Source of the DNA: Albidovulum sp.
Lineage (GTDB): Bacteria > Pseudomonadota > Alphaproteobacteria > Rhodobacterales > Rhodobacteraceae
NCBI GenBank assembly: GCA_028823855.1
Contig: JAPPFL010000062.1
Location: forward strand, 1 to 64,000
Reading direction: 5' to 3'
Length of the DNA stretch: 64,000 nt
Position numbers and translations under genes: made by a program. Positions within the stretch are counted from its first letter, which is position 1. The number at the start of each line of letters is the position of its first letter. Of this stretch, positions 18,389-28,450 are shown piece after piece. The notes beneath the pieces were generated by a model, which was not told the DNA's origin, did no database searches, and saw only the letters and a program-made list of their open reading frames with translations.

Positions 18389-18465
18389 TGGCGCGGTTGA
18401 CGGGGCTCGAACCCGCGACCTCCGGCGTGACAGGCCGGCACTCTAACCATCTGAGCTACAACCGC
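18389..18465 (-). tRNA. tRNA-Asp (GTC)
   Basis: A full cloverleaf is readable on the minus strand. Acceptor GCGGTTG pairs with CAACCGC, the discriminator is G, and CCA is encoded. The D arm is AGCTCAG...GAGT, the anticodon loop is CTGTCAC with anticodon GTC, and the T arm contains GGTTCGAGCC. Length is 77. Confidence 0.97.
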
Positions 18466-18784
18466 GCAATGCCGCGTCTATTGGCGACTAAGACACCCGT
18501 CGCGCTTAAACCCAGCCTCCCGGAAGGTCAAGCAAAATTTTCGAATTTCTCCGCTCCCTTGAGACGCTTAAATTGAAGATTGAGAGCATTTCGCGGTTTC
18601 AGTTCTGCAATTTCAACTTTTTTCGGCCGTCGGCCGAGCATTGCCGGGTTTCAAAACCCGCGGCAAGCATCGAGCGTCGCGGACTCCAAGCTCATCGGAC
18701 GGCCGTCGAAGCGTCGGCGCAAGGGATCGCGTCAAGAATTCTAGCAACCGCGCAATTGGCGAGCAGGTCAACCGTATACTGGGG
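18466..18784. other. Spacer between tRNA-Asp and tRNA-Val
   Basis: Contains two adjacent inverted repeats (listed separately) and no protein gene I can support. Confidence 0.5.
18623..18666. repeat. Two adjacent inverted repeats between tRNA genes
   Basis: The first is TCGGCCG-T-CGGCCGA, a 15-base palindrome. The second is CGGGTTT-CA-AAACCCG, extended by TTGC/GCAA with a small bulge. Both would fold into stable hairpins. Neither is followed by a T-run in the minus-strand direction of the flanking tRNA genes, so a simple terminator is unlikely. It could be an attenuator, a processing site or a decayed repeat element. Confidence 0.5.
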
Positions 18785-18859
<75 letters not shown>

Positions 18860-19044
18860 CTCTCCCGTATTCGAAAATCTGGTTTAGTTTGTCAAGTCCT
18901 TGGCGGAGCAATTGGTTCGCGCAATCGCGCATGCGGTGATCAAATGCGAACACGTTTCGATAGGCGTAGCTCCAAGTCCGGGCAGCGCTAGCGGCGCTTG
19001 CGCTATTTGAGCGTCAGCGATCCATGGCGGCTGGTATGCAATCT

Positions 19045-19119
19045 TGGTGGGTGATGGGAGGTTCGAACTCCCGACCCCTTCGGTGTGAACGAAGTGCTCT
19101 ACCGCTGAGCTAACCACCC
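19045..19119 (-). tRNA. tRNA-Val (CAC)
   Basis: A close relative of the tRNA-Val 185 bases away. The same anticodon stem closes the loop TTCACAC, giving anticodon CAC. The acceptor has one G-U pair (GGGTGGT with ATCACCC), and CCA is encoded. Length is 75. It lies just downstream of lon on the same strand. Confidence 0.97.
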
Positions 19120-19223
19120 CCGAGATTCCTGCCCTCCCGGGCGAATTCGCCGCAACCGCCGCCTCATTGTCGCTAGCATATCTGGAACGCGTTCGGCAGA
19201 ATAGCGCTACCGCCGCATGCGCC

Positions 19224-21638
19224 TCAATGTTTAGCCGAACTTTGCGATGAAGCTACTTCGGGCCGAACCTGCGGAGTCGAAATTTCCCCGGATTCATCTT
19301 CCGACCATTTGATCGGAACCGGCTTGGAAACGAGAGCCAAGTCAAGTACTTCGCTTATGTGGGCGACCTGTACGATTTCGATCTGCGATTTAACCGTTTC
19401 AGGAATCTCTTTCAAATCCTTGGCGCTTTCCTTTGGAATCACGACGGTCGAAATTCCGCCGCGGATCGCCGCGAGCAACTTCGACCGTAATCCGCCGATT
19501 GGCAGCACGTTGCCTCTCAACGTCATTTCGCCCGTCATGGCCAAGTCCTTGCGAACTGCTATCCCCGTCAAAACCGAAACGATCGAAGTTACCATTGCAA
19601 TTCCGGCCGATGGCCCATCCTTGGGAGTCGCGCCCTCGGGAACATGGACGTGAATATCCACTTTTTCGAATACGGTCGGCTTGATGCCCATGCTTGGCGC
19701 AATCGAATGCACGTAGGACAATGCGGCCGAGATCGATTCCTTCATGACTTCGCCGAGCTTTCCGGTCGACTTAATTCGGCCCTTGCCTGCCATCTTCAAG
19801 GCTTCGATCATTAGCAGGTCGCCGCCGGCGCTGGTCCAAGCCAGGCCGGTCACGACGCCGACCTTGTTGGAATCTTCGGCAATCCCGTAGCGAAACTTTT
19901 TCGGGCCGAGAAAATCCTCGAGTTTCTTTTCGCTAATTACTATTCGCTTGCTGTCGCCCCGCACAAGCCTTGTTACGGCCTTGCGCGACAGTTTTGCGAT
20001 TTCGCGTTCAAGGTTTCGCACGCCGGCTTCGTGCGTATAAGTACGAATAATTTCAGAAAGAGCGCCGTCGCGGAGCCTAAACTCTGATCTTTTGATTCCG
20101 TGAGCTTCAAGCTGTTTCGGGATCAAGTGGCGCTTGGCGATTTCGCGTTTCTCGTCTTCCATGTACCCAGACAGCGATATGACCTCCATTCTGTCCTTCA
20201 ACGGCTCCGGAATATTGTGGAGGAAATTCGCGGTCGTAATAAACATCACGTCGGATAGGTCGTACTCGACATCCAGGTAGTGGTCCATGAAAGTCGAATT
20301 CTGCTCCGGGTCCAGAACTTCAAGCATTGCGCTGGCGGGGTCGCCGCGAAGGGACGGGCCCATCTTGTCGATCTCATCGAGGAGCATAAGCGGATTTGTG
20401 GTATTCGCCTTCCTAAGAGACTGTATGATTTTTCCCGGCATTGAACCGATGTAGGTGCGTCTATGACCTCTGATTTCGGCTTCATCGTGGACTCCTCCTA
20501 GCGAAATCCTGATGAATTCCCTTCCCGTCGCCTTGGCGACAGATTTTCCGAGCGAAGTTTTGCCGACACCGGGAGGTCCGACAAAGCACAGAATCGGTCC
20601 GCGCAGCTTCTCAGTCCGGCTTTGAACGGCGATATACTCGACGATTCTGTCCTTAACGCGAGTTAGCGCATAATGGTCGTCGTCGAGAGTTTTCTGCGCG
20701 GCTGCGATGTCCTTGTTGATTTCCTTTTTCTTGCCCCACGGGATGGAAAGAAGCCAATCGAGATATCCCCTGACAACGGTAGCCTCGGAAGACATGGAAC
20801 CCATGCTCTTAAGTTTTTTGAGCTCGGCGTTCGCCTTGTCTTTCGCTTCCTTCGAAAACCCAGTTTCATTGATCTTCAACTGCAATTCTTCGATCTCGGA
20901 AAGTTCATCCTTGTCGCCGAGTTCCCGCTGAATGGCTTTCATTTGCTCGTTGAGATAGATTTCCTTCTGCGTTTTCTCCATCTGGGACTTGACGCGGTTC
21001 TTGATTTTTTTCTCAACGCGCATCATTGAGACTTCATCCTGGATGAGGGCGAAAACCTTCTCGAGGCATTTCGCAACGCTCGTGATCTCCAAAACCTTTT
21101 GCTTTTTCTCAACGGCTAGCGCCAGGTTACCGGCGACTACGTAGGCGAGTTTCATCGGGTCATCGATTTCCGCGACTTCCGCTATCGTTTCGTCGTGAAC
21201 GTTTTTTTTGCCCTTTGCGTACCTTTCGAAAGCTTCCTTGACCGAAGTGACCAGAGCACTGATTTCTTCATCCGCCCCCTCTTCCCGGAATGTCGGCAAG
21301 GGGTCCGCTAGCGCTTCCAGATGGCTTTTGGTTTCGACGTATTGCCCGATCTTCATCGCGTCCTTGCCTTCGACAAGAACCTTGACCGTCCCGTCGGGGA
21401 GCTTCAGCATTTGCAGGACGTTGGCCAACACGCCAATATCGTATATGTCGTCCGGCTCAGGGTCGTCGTCTTGCGACTTTTTCTGAGCAACCAGAACCAG
21501 CTGCTTCTGCTTGCCGACAATTTCCTCCAAAGCCATGATCGACTTTTTCCGCCCAACGAACAAAGGCACAATCATATTGGGAAACACTACGATATCTCTC
21601 AACGGCAGCACGGGATAAGATTCTTGCGATCCGGACAT
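19224..21638 (-). CDS. lon: ATP-dependent Lon protease
   Basis: The 804-residue product is a full-length LonA protease, the cytoplasmic ATP-driven enzyme that removes misfolded and selected regulatory proteins. It has an N-terminal LAN domain (YPVLPLRDIVVFPNM), an AAA+ module with Walker A GPPGVGKT (residues 354-361) and MLLDEIDKM as Walker B, and a C-terminal protease domain with the Ser677/Lys720 dyad (DGPSAG and GGLRSKLLAA). In many alphaproteobacteria lon follows clpX and precedes hupB; here clpX is 31 kb away, and a tRNA-Val gene lies 104 bases downstream with no hupB between. Confidence 0.98.
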   Translation of the reverse strand: MSGSQESYPVLPLRDIVVFPNMIVPLFVGRKKSIMALEEIVGKQKQLVLVAQKKSQDDDPEPDDIYDIGVLANVLQMLKLPDGTVKVLVEGKDAMKIGQYVETKSHLEALADPLPTFREEGADEEISALVTSVKEAFERYAKGKKNVHDETIAEVAEIDDPMKLAYVVAGNLALAVEKKQKVLEITSVAKCLEKVFALIQDEVSMMRVEKKIKNRVKSQMEKTQKEIYLNEQMKAIQRELGDKDELSEIEELQLKINETGFSKEAKDKANAELKKLKSMGSMSSEATVVRGYLDWLLSIPWGKKKEINKDIAAAQKTLDDDHYALTRVKDRIVEYIAVQSRTEKLRGPILCFVGPPGVGKTSLGKSVAKATGREFIRISLGGVHDEAEIRGHRRTYIGSMPGKIIQSLRKANTTNPLMLLDEIDKMGPSLRGDPASAMLEVLDPEQNSTFMDHYLDVEYDLSDVMFITTANFLHNIPEPLKDRMEVISLSGYMEDEKREIAKRHLIPKQLEAHGIKRSEFRLRDGALSEIIRTYTHEAGVRNLEREIAKLSRKAVTRLVRGDSKRIVISEKKLEDFLGPKKFRYGIAEDSNKVGVVTGLAWTSAGGDLLMIEALKMAGKGRIKSTGKLGEVMKESISAALSYVHSIAPSMGIKPTVFEKVDIHVHVPEGATPKDGPSAGIAMVTSIVSVLTGIAVRKDLAMTGEMTLRGNVLPIGGLRSKLLAAIRGGISTVVIPKESAKDLKEIPETVKSQIEIVQVAHISEVLDLALVSKPVPIKWSEDESGEISTPQVRPEVASSQSSAKH

Positions 21639-22111
21639 TTCGCCTCCTCAAATGGACACCGGCGGACGGCAATATGCTAGATATGCTAATACGATGCCAA
21701 TTTATGCTCGAATAGTCGGTAGCATAGGTGGCAACGAAAACGATGGCTGTCAAGTCAGCAGCGCTACTTGTTTCACCGATTACTCGGCAATCCGTTGAAT
21801 TCACGCTATTCGATCGCGCGAATCGCTCTATCTAGCTTCCGACATCGCAAGAACCCCGTAGCTAAAACTTGTTTGGAGAATAGCTCGGACAGCGAAATAC
21901 ATCGCGGCTCGACGAAGCGCCGCGCATCTAGCGCCGGACCGGATTTTCGAAATGAAGGATGCAAGGAATTTCACTGACGAAAGAGCTACGCGCTGGCACG
22001 CGCCCGCACATCCGCGTTCCAGCGGCAACTTTCGCGGTCGAGAACAGACGCGGTCTATTCGCTATCGAAGCGGAGACACGGTCGTTGGCCGAACCTCGTC
22101 GAATTCTTTCG
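21639..22111. other. Spacer between lon and tgt
   Basis: It contains the lon promoter region and the 3' side of tgt. Only short frames occur, with no recognisable family. A heat-shock-type promoter for lon would be expected, but I could not identify one with confidence. Confidence 0.45.
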
Positions 22112-23239
22112 CTACGCTTCGAGATCTCCAGCCGATCTCGCTTCTTTGAACTCTTTTACGAAATCGCCGGTAGCCCCGGACTTTATTGCGCAGCGAAGCC
22201 CGGACATAAGACTTTGATAATAATGTAGATTATGCCAAGTAAGCAGCATCGAGGAGATTATTTCCTTTGCCTTGAATACGTGATGAAGATAGGCGCGCGA
22301 ATAGCTTCGGCACGCCACGCACGAGCATTCCTCGTCGAGCGGCCCACCGTCATCGGCGTATCGAGCGTTTTTTACATTGACATTGCCTAATCGAGTAAAT
22401 GCCTGGCCGGTTCGTCCCGAACGGGTCGGTAGAACGCAGTCGAACATGTCGATGCCGCGCACTACCGCCGCGACTATGTCTTCCGGCTTTCCGACGCCCA
22501 TCAGATAACGCGGTTTGTCAGCGGGAAGCTGTTGCGGAGCATAGTCCAAAACCGAAACCATTTGTTCAGGGCCCTCGCCGACCGCGAGGCCGCCAATCGC
22601 ATACCCGTCGAATCCTACGCCGGCCAAATGCCGCGCGCTCTCTTCCCTCAGTTCTCGGTAGACGGAACCCTGCTGAATTCCGAAGAGCGCGAATCCAGGC
22701 CTTTCGCCGAACGCGCGCTTGGAACGATCCGCCCATCGCATTGATAGGCGCATCGAGTCTTCGGCTTCGCTCTTCGAAACGGGGTACTTCGTGCATTCGT
22801 CTAGGCACATTGAAATATCTGAACCCAGCCGCCGCTGTATAGATATGGCTTCTTCAGGGCCAAGGAACAACCGACGACCGTCTACGTGAGAACTGAAACT
22901 GACGCCCTCCTCCCGAATTTTTCGGCGGCCAGAAAGGCTCATGACCTGGTATCCGCCGGAATCGGTTAAAATCGGACCACTCCAATTCATGAATCGATGA
23001 AGCCCTCCGAGCGATTCAATGCGTTCGGCGCCAGGTCGAACCATGAGGTGGTATGTGTTCCCAAGAATAATTTGCGCGCCTGTTTGACGGACGCTTTCCG
23101 GCAGCATGGCCTTTACGGTCGCCGCCGTTCCGACCGGCATGAACGCAGGAGTTTCGAATTCGCCGCGAAGAGTCGTTACTCTTCCCCTTCGAGCGAGGCC
23201 GTCTTGGCAGTCTATACGGAATCCGAATTTTTCGGCCAT
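22112..23239 (-). CDS. tgt: tRNA-guanine transglycosylase (queuosine synthesis)
   Basis: This 375-residue enzyme exchanges guanine-34 for preQ1 in GUN-anticodon tRNAs, here including the tRNA-Asp(GTC) encoded nearby. Typical features are visible: [12 protein letters not shown], the nucleophile region [12 protein letters not shown] with catalytic Asp, and [26 protein letters not shown] marks the second catalytic Asp, and the zinc ligands [16 protein letters not shown] lie near the C-terminus. The start is the ATG before AEKFGFRI, as in relatives; an ATG eight codons upstream is possible, and neither has a strong ribosome-binding site. The partner queA lies 10 kb away rather than adjacent. Confidence 0.96.
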   Translation of the reverse strand: MAEKFGFRIDCQDGLARRGRVTTLRGEFETPAFMPVGTAATVKAMLPESVRQTGAQIILGNTYHLMVRPGAERIESLGGLHRFMNWSGPILTDSGGYQVMSLSGRRKIREEGVSFSSHVDGRRLFLGPEEAISIQRRLGSDISMCLDECTKYPVSKSEAEDSMRLSMRWADRSKRAFGERPGFALFGIQQGSVYRELREESARHLAGVGFDGYAIGGLAVGEGPEQMVSVLDYAPQQLPADKPRYLMGVGKPEDIVAAVVRGIDMFDCVLPTRSGRTGQAFTRLGNVNVKNARYADDGGPLDEECSCVACRSYSRAYLHHVFKAKEIISSMLLTWHNLHYYQSLMSGLRCAIKSGATGDFVKEFKEARSAGDLEA

Positions 23240-24104
23240 TGGTGCGCTGCGTGTTCGCTCCATACTTTTCTGCGAGCGGGCAACATCAGCTGACTCGCGA
23301 TTCAGGCAGTCAATCGCAGATCGACATGGATATCAATGCGCTGCAATTCCGGCGATTAGCAAAAATAGGAACAAAATACATACTCCTTTCCGCGGCATGC
23401 GCAAATGCGGCGGAAAAACGAGCTAGGCGCCGCGCACCTTCGGTAGATTGCGCCCTTCCCGTCCGAATCAAAAAATGTGGGGCGGCATCTGTTTGCAAAC
23501 TGAACAGCCAGGATTCCAAGGCGTTACGGGCGATATCAATCCAGCGCTTGGCTCAAATTTTCGCCCGGGCGACTGGAGTATTGTCGAATATGGCTTTTGC
23601 TATTTCGCAACTTGCCCGCTACGCTAAATCAATGAAGCGAAACGGAACGGAACTAGTCATTTTCCGAAACAGGTTATTCGGGAGAGAATGATTCCACTAG
23701 CCCTTTTAGGCAATGACTCGTCCTGTGCCGCAACTGCGCCCAGCTCCAGCTGAAAATCAAGTGCGGAGAAACGAGAAATTCGAAGATGCCAAGTGCTGTC
23801 CAGCGCCGAGAATCTGCGAATACCGATCGAAACCCGGTAATTCCCGACAGTGAGGGGCGTTCCGGAAGCGGCTCAACGAGCTGCGCGCGCCTATGCGCAA
23901 ATTCCGGTCCATGCAAAAATGGCCGGGGAGATTTCCTTGCCTAGGGAGAAGGAAGACCGATTGGCGGCAACGTCCGTGTTTAACATGCTACCGAAAAACG
24001 CGCTTGAAGTGTTGGGAACGCATGTGTTGAAATAGCGAGGCAGCAGAATCGCGGCTGCGGGCCCGCAACTTGTTCTCGATTCGGGCACAGCCAAGAACGC
24101 GGTA
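23240..24104. other. Long spacer with one possible gene remnant
   Basis: From 23850 to 24035 the plus strand reads AAQRAARAYAQIPVHAKMAG then SVFNMLPKNALEVLGTHVLK before a stop. It looks like the C-terminus of a lost protein that I cannot name. The rest holds nothing recognisable. Confidence 0.35.
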
Positions 24105-24299
24105 TTATTCTGGCGGAGTTATAGTACGCGCCGCCCGGGCTCGCACCAAAAGGCGTTCGGCGATGCCGATATTCGGATGGGAAATGATTAGTTCGAAACT
24201 GAATCCAACTTCGGCGAGTTCACATTGGATGGCCCTTAGGTCACTCAACTCGAAAAGGTGCCGATGCGTGCGCCGGAAACTCTTCAGCCAAGAGAGATC
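24105..24299 (-). pseudogene. C-terminal remnant of an unknown protein
   Basis: On the minus strand a protein-like stretch reads LSWLKSFRRTHRHLFELSDL and AEVGFSFELIISHPNIGIAE, then ends at a TAA. No start is available because it begins at the head of the plus-strand GMC oxidoreductase gene. Its text would fit the C-terminus of a methyltransferase-like enzyme, but this is only an impression. Confidence 0.3.
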
Positions 24300-24309
24300 A
24301 GCATAAGAC

Positions 24310-25914
24310 GTGGCGACGAATGTCTACGACTACATAATAGTCGGATCAGGCTCGGCTGGCTGCGTGGTCGCTAATCGCCTGTCGACGGACCGGGGCAATA
24401 GAATCCTCGTGCTCGAAGCGGGCGGAGGCGACGGCCACTTCTGGCTCAAGCTTCCGGTCGGCTACTTCCGATCAATCTACGACAAGAGGTTTTCCCGAAT
24501 TTTCGACACTGTCCCGTCCGAGAGCACCTGCAATCGGAATATTCGATGGCCGCGCGGACGAATTGTCGGAGGCTCGAGCTCGATAAACGGTCTGGCTTAT
24601 ATTCGAGGCCAGCGCGAAGACTTTGACGACTGGTTTGAGAACGGCGCGGAAAGCTGGTCCTTCGAGGAGGTGCTGCCTTTCTTTAAATCTATAGAAAATC
24701 ATCAATTCGGCGACGGGCAGTATCATGGAGGCCTCGGCGAACTCCCTGTATCCGATTTGCGCAATCGAAATGCCGCGTGCGAAGCCTGGCTCAGGGCGGC
24801 CGTCGACTACGGCTTGCCTTTCAACGGTGATTTCAACGGAGCTTCAACCTACGGTGCCGGCTTCTACCAGCTCACGATCGGGCGAAGGTTTCGAGCCAGC
24901 GCCTCTGCTTGCTTTTTGCGACCGGCATTGAAACGCGGCAACGTCGACTTGCTGACAAACGCCATGGCGACGCGCGTCTTGTTCGAAAAAGGGATCGCAA
25001 TCGGCATCGAATGGGTTGCAGACGGTCAAGTGTTGACGGCTCGCGCCGAACGTGAAATCGTTTTGTCGGCAGGTTCGCTACAGACACCCCAAATTCTTCA
25101 ACTTTCCGGCGTCGGCTCGCCGGACGTTCTGCGCAAGCATAGAATTGGCGTTGTTGCCGAAGCGCCGGACGTTGGCGAGAACCTGCAGGATCATTTTCAA
25201 TTCCGAATGATCACCGAACTGAACCGAAAGCTCTCACTAAACGACCAGGTTCGCAACCCTGTCGAGCTCGCGAAAATGGGACTTGAATGGCTGGCATTTG
25301 GCAGGGGACCTCTCACGGTCGGAGCCGGGCAGGTCGGCGGGGGAGCAAAAACGAAATTCGCTGAGCTTGGGCGACCGGACGTGCAGTTCAACGTAATGCC
25401 GCTTTCAATGGAATCACCGGGTATGCCGCTTCAGGCGTTTTCGGGATTTACGTCGGCTGTATGGCAGTGCCATCCAAAAAGCAGGGGAAAAATCTCGATA
25501 CAATCCTCCGACCCGTTCGTACAGCCAAGGATCGAGCCCAACTACCTTACAGACATGCGCGACAGGGAAATATTGGTCGAAGGCCTGAAAATGCTTCGCG
25601 AAATCCATAACCGGCCTGCGTTCAGCAGCATTGCTTCGAAGGAGCTTACGCCCGGACGAAAGGTTCAAACGGATGAGCAATTGTGCGGTGAAGTTCGCTG
25701 CGGAGGCGGTACAGTTTTCCATCCAGTCGGAACGTGCCGAATGGGTCGCGACAATCTCGCGGTCGTTGACTCACGCCTCAGGGTCCGGGGAGTTGAACGA
25801 TTGCGCGTCATCGATGCTTCTGTCATGCCGAAAATAACGTCGGCAAATACCAACGCGGCGACTCTCATGATCGCCGAAAAAGGCGCGTCGATGCTAATCC
25901 GGGATTCCGGCTAG
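24310..25914 (+). CDS. GMC-family FAD oxidoreductase (choline/alcohol dehydrogenase-like)
   Basis: The 534-residue flavoprotein belongs to the glucose-methanol-choline family and would oxidise an alcohol to an aldehyde. It has the N-terminal dinucleotide motif VGSGSAGCVVANRLS (residues 11-25) and GMC signature 1 around GRIVGGSSSINGLAYIRG. The second signature is LSAGSLQTPQILQLSGVG, and the C-terminal catalytic block has HPVGTCRMG with the active-site His, then SANTNAATLMIAEKGA with the Asn. Translation begins at GTG. No betB, betI or transporter gene is adjacent, so choline is not a safe substrate call; relatives act on many aliphatic and aromatic alcohols. Confidence 0.93.
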   Translation: MATNVYDYIIVGSGSAGCVVANRLSTDRGNRILVLEAGGGDGHFWLKLPVGYFRSIYDKRFSRIFDTVPSESTCNRNIRWPRGRIVGGSSSINGLAYIRGQREDFDDWFENGAESWSFEEVLPFFKSIENHQFGDGQYHGGLGELPVSDLRNRNAACEAWLRAAVDYGLPFNGDFNGASTYGAGFYQLTIGRRFRASASACFLRPALKRGNVDLLTNAMATRVLFEKGIAIGIEWVADGQVLTARAEREIVLSAGSLQTPQILQLSGVGSPDVLRKHRIGVVAEAPDVGENLQDHFQFRMITELNRKLSLNDQVRNPVELAKMGLEWLAFGRGPLTVGAGQVGGGAKTKFAELGRPDVQFNVMPLSMESPGMPLQAFSGFTSAVWQCHPKSRGKISIQSSDPFVQPRIEPNYLTDMRDREILVEGLKMLREIHNRPAFSSIASKELTPGRKVQTDEQLCGEVRCGGGTVFHPVGTCRMGRDNLAVVDSRLRVRGVERLRVIDASVMPKITSANTNAATLMIAEKGASMLIRDSG

Positions 25915-26241
25915 CGTCAGCCGGGCGCTATCGCCGGGGTACCGTTGACAATGTACACTGAATAGCGCTTGACGAAACCTATTGATATTCAAGCAAAATT
26001 GATGGCCGAGATCCCGCGGAAACGGGCGTTCGGACATTTGTTCCATTGCGTTGAACCAGCATCGGCAAACGGGATTCATCCGCAATTCGTCTTTGCCGCA
26101 ATTGTTGGCCAGTCGTTTCGCAGCATTCCTTAACGTTTCCGAAAATTCGTCGGCGCGCATGCGATTTGGCATAATCCAGTATTCATCGGCCGCGCCGTCG
26201 ACATAGGGGCATGGCCACCACAACGCTTGGCCTCGGAGCAA
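25894..26241 (-). CDS. Unrecognised small protein overlapping the GMC gene end
   Basis: A 115-residue frame converging on the GMC oxidoreductase gene and overlapping its last 21 bases. Text such as MRADEFSETLRNAAKRLANN, DLGHQFCLNINRFRQALFSV and YPGDSARLTLAGIPD looks protein-like. I cannot assign a family and see no strong ribosome-binding site. It could be a small gene or the tail of a decayed one. Confidence 0.3.
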   Translation of the reverse strand: MLRGQALWWPCPYVDGAADEYWIMPNRMRADEFSETLRNAAKRLANNCGKDELRMNPVCRCWFNAMEQMSERPFPRDLGHQFCLNINRFRQALFSVHCQRYPGDSARLTLAGIPD

Positions 26242-26778
26242 AATGCAATTCTAAATCGGGATCGGCGGTCAGATTCTCAAGCCATGCATCGAGTCGTCAC
26301 TGAGCGGATGCCCTAGCATCCTTGGGCCGCGCGTCTGAAACGATGCTGAATTTCGTTCGAACCGGAAGCGGGGCGGACTCGGTCGCGCCCACCGCGATGC
26401 GCTCCGCCCTCGAATCCCGAGAGCGCTCCTCGCGTTGGTCTCGCGGATTCCATCGGTCGACGCTCCGCGCCGGGAATTTCGGGCGGCGCAAAGCCGAGGC
26501 GTACGGATCGGCAATTTCGGTTTTCGGTTCACTCGAATCGAATCGGGCGCCTCTTGGCGAGTTTTCAAATCGCCGGAACAGCAGCGAGCCTAGTATCGTT
26601 TTAGGCATTTGCTCGCCACCGACCAGCCCGCCCACCGCCGATTAATTTGGCGCAGCCTCTTTCTCGCGGACGGTCAAATGAGTGCTCAATTTCAGGAGAC
26701 AGGAATTTCGCGAATTTGCGCTAGACGAGCCTGCCGCCAATCCTTATATATTTAGTCAGGAAAAGAAGAGCGATTTCG
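26242..26778. other. Spacer upstream of sufT
   Basis: No recognisable gene. In many alphaproteobacteria sufT is preceded by sufBCDS; no trace of sufS or sufD could be read here. Confidence 0.45.
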
Positions 26779-27144
26779 ATGACGGTTCAAAACGAATACC
26801 CTTTGGAAGGCCAACCGTTGATAAAGCCGTCTACGATTGAGCATCCGCTTTACGAAACGGTGGTTGAAGCCTGCAAGGCTGTCTACGACCCCGAGATTCC
26901 CGTAAACATTTACGACCTTGGTCTTGTGTATACGATTGAGATAAACGGCGACGGCGATGTCAAAGTCATCATGACATTGACCGCCCCGGGGTGCCCGGTT
27001 GCGGGCGAAATGCCGGGATGGGTTGCGGATGCCGTCGAGCCGCTTGAGGGCGTAAAGACGGTCGATGTGGAATTAACTTGGGATCCGCCATGGGGCATGG
27101 ATATGATGTCGGACGAGGCACGCCTTGAACTTGGCTTGATTTGA
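26779..27144 (+). CDS. sufT: SUF system protein SufT (DUF59/MIP18 family)
   Basis: A 121-residue DUF59 protein, the kind found at the end of alphaproteobacterial suf operons and implicated in Fe-S cluster maturation. Family motifs: YDPEIPVNIYDLGLVY, the conserved Cys in LTAPGCPVAGEMP, and the tail LTWDPPWGMDMMSDEARLEL. The length is usual for SufT. A SufA/IscA-like gene follows after 55 bases, supporting the assignment. The core suf genes are not in this window. Confidence 0.9.
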   Translation: MTVQNEYPLEGQPLIKPSTIEHPLYETVVEACKAVYDPEIPVNIYDLGLVYTIEINGDGDVKVIMTLTAPGCPVAGEMPGWVADAVEPLEGVKTVDVELTWDPPWGMDMMSDEARLELGLI

Positions 27145-27199
27145 AATCTTGAGGATTGCTCGCTCTCAATAAAAATTCCGAAAATAGGAAGTTCCAGGA

Positions 27200-27556
27200 A
27201 TGATGTTTGGAATCCCCGGAAAGCAAGCGCTAACCATCACGGACAGGGCCGCGCAACATATCGCAAAGCTGATGGAAAGCAGCGGCAAGCGGGGCCTGCG
27301 TCTCGGTATCAAAAAGGGCGGCTGCGCGGGAATGGAATATACAATGGAATTCGTCGACGAGGCGGGCGAGCACGACGAGATCGTCGAAAAGGACGGCGCA
27401 CGGGTTCTTGTCGCTCCTACGGCGCAAATGTTTCTGTTCGGCACGGAAGTCGACTACGCGACCGGCTTGCTCGAATCCGGGTTTAAATTCAACAACCCGA
27501 ATGTCGTCGACGCATGCGGTTGCGGCGAATCCGTGAATTTTGGCGAGGCCGTATAG
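27200..27556 (+). CDS. sufA: A-type Fe-S carrier (SufA/IscA/ErpA family)
   Basis: This 118-residue protein is an A-type iron-sulfur carrier that passes clusters from a scaffold to apo-enzymes. The three invariant cysteines are present: KGGCAGMEY, then DACGCGES at the C-terminus. The region ITDRAAQHIAKLMESSG matches the family's N-terminal helix. It follows sufT on the same strand and probably shares its transcript. Family members are hard to separate by sequence; the sufA name rests on the sufT neighbour. Confidence 0.9.
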   Translation: MMFGIPGKQALTITDRAAQHIAKLMESSGKRGLRLGIKKGGCAGMEYTMEFVDEAGEHDEIVEKDGARVLVAPTAQMFLFGTEVDYATGLLESGFKFNNPNVVDACGCGESVNFGEAV

Positions 27557-27653
27557 AATTGCGAACATAATTCTTGCCAAGACCAAGCCATCATCAATTC
27601 ACCGCTAGAAGAATTTTCGATCCTCGGTGATCGGGAGCTTCGGAGGATCAAAC

Positions 27654-28397
27654 ATGAAACGCAGGCTTGTAGTCGGGAACTGGAAAATGCACGGCACCGC
27701 ACGGGACTTGGCTGAAGCTCGCGAACTGACCCGCCTGCCAGCCAACGCGAACCGTCAAGTCGTTATCTGCCCGCCAGCGACGCTTCTGCACCGCATGTCG
27801 AGAATTTTCGAAGGCACCGGCCTTAGTACGGGCGGCCAAGATTGCCATTCCGGCGAATCAGGCGCCCATACGGGCGACATTTCCGCAGCCATGCTTTTGG
27901 ATGCCGGAGCGAGCTTCGCAATTGTCGGGCACTCCGAGCGACGCAGCGACCATGGTGAAACCAGCGCAAACGTGCAGTCCAAGGCTCAAGCGGCGTGCAA
28001 AGCTGGCCTAGCCGCCATCGTCTGCGTTGGCGAAACCGAAGAAGAGCGGGATAGAAACATCGAGCTGGAAGTAGTAGGCAGGCAATTGCTGGAAAGCGTT
28101 CCCGAAAACGCAAACGGCGACAATTTAGCCGTTGCCTATGAACCGGTTTGGGCGATCGGAACCGGCCGCACGCCAAGCATAGACGATATCGAGGCCGTGC
28201 ATGAATTTGCGCGGAAACAGCTTGTCGAACGATTTGGCGCCTCGGTCGGAAATTCTATAAGGCTTTTGTACGGAGGCTCCGTCAAGCCGAACAACGCCGA
28301 GGCGATATCGAATTCGCGCGATGTAGACGGTTGCCTTGTAGGGGGAGCGTCGCTCAACGCCACGTCCTTTGCCGCCATAGCTAAAGCTTTCGGATAG
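27654..28397 (+). CDS. tpiA: Triose-phosphate isomerase
   Basis: The 247-residue TIM-barrel enzyme interconverts dihydroxyacetone phosphate and glyceraldehyde 3-phosphate. Catalytic residues are all in place: N9/K11 in GNWKMHG, H93 in IVGHSERR and E163 in AYEPVWAIGTG. The phosphate loop YGGSVKPNNA is near the C-terminus. GGAGG lies about seven bases before the ATG I chose; a longer frame adds nine residues and has no such site. It converges on lpd with a 53-base gap. Confidence 0.97.
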   Translation: MKRRLVVGNWKMHGTARDLAEARELTRLPANANRQVVICPPATLLHRMSRIFEGTGLSTGGQDCHSGESGAHTGDISAAMLLDAGASFAIVGHSERRSDHGETSANVQSKAQAACKAGLAAIVCVGETEEERDRNIELEVVGRQLLESVPENANGDNLAVAYEPVWAIGTGRTPSIDDIEAVHEFARKQLVERFGASVGNSIRLLYGGSVKPNNAEAISNSRDVDGCLVGGASLNATSFAAIAKAFG

Positions 28398-28450
28398 CGC
28401 CATAGGAATAAACCACGGGCATTCGCAAAAATCGCAATTCTGAAATCCGG

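Noticed and set aside
18623-18637. Intrinsic terminator of tRNA-Val
   Set aside because: On the minus strand the hairpin is followed by A residues, not T residues.
24310-25914. Choline dehydrogenase betA
   Set aside because: The GMC family is certain, but there are no bet neighbours and the family is too broad for a substrate call.
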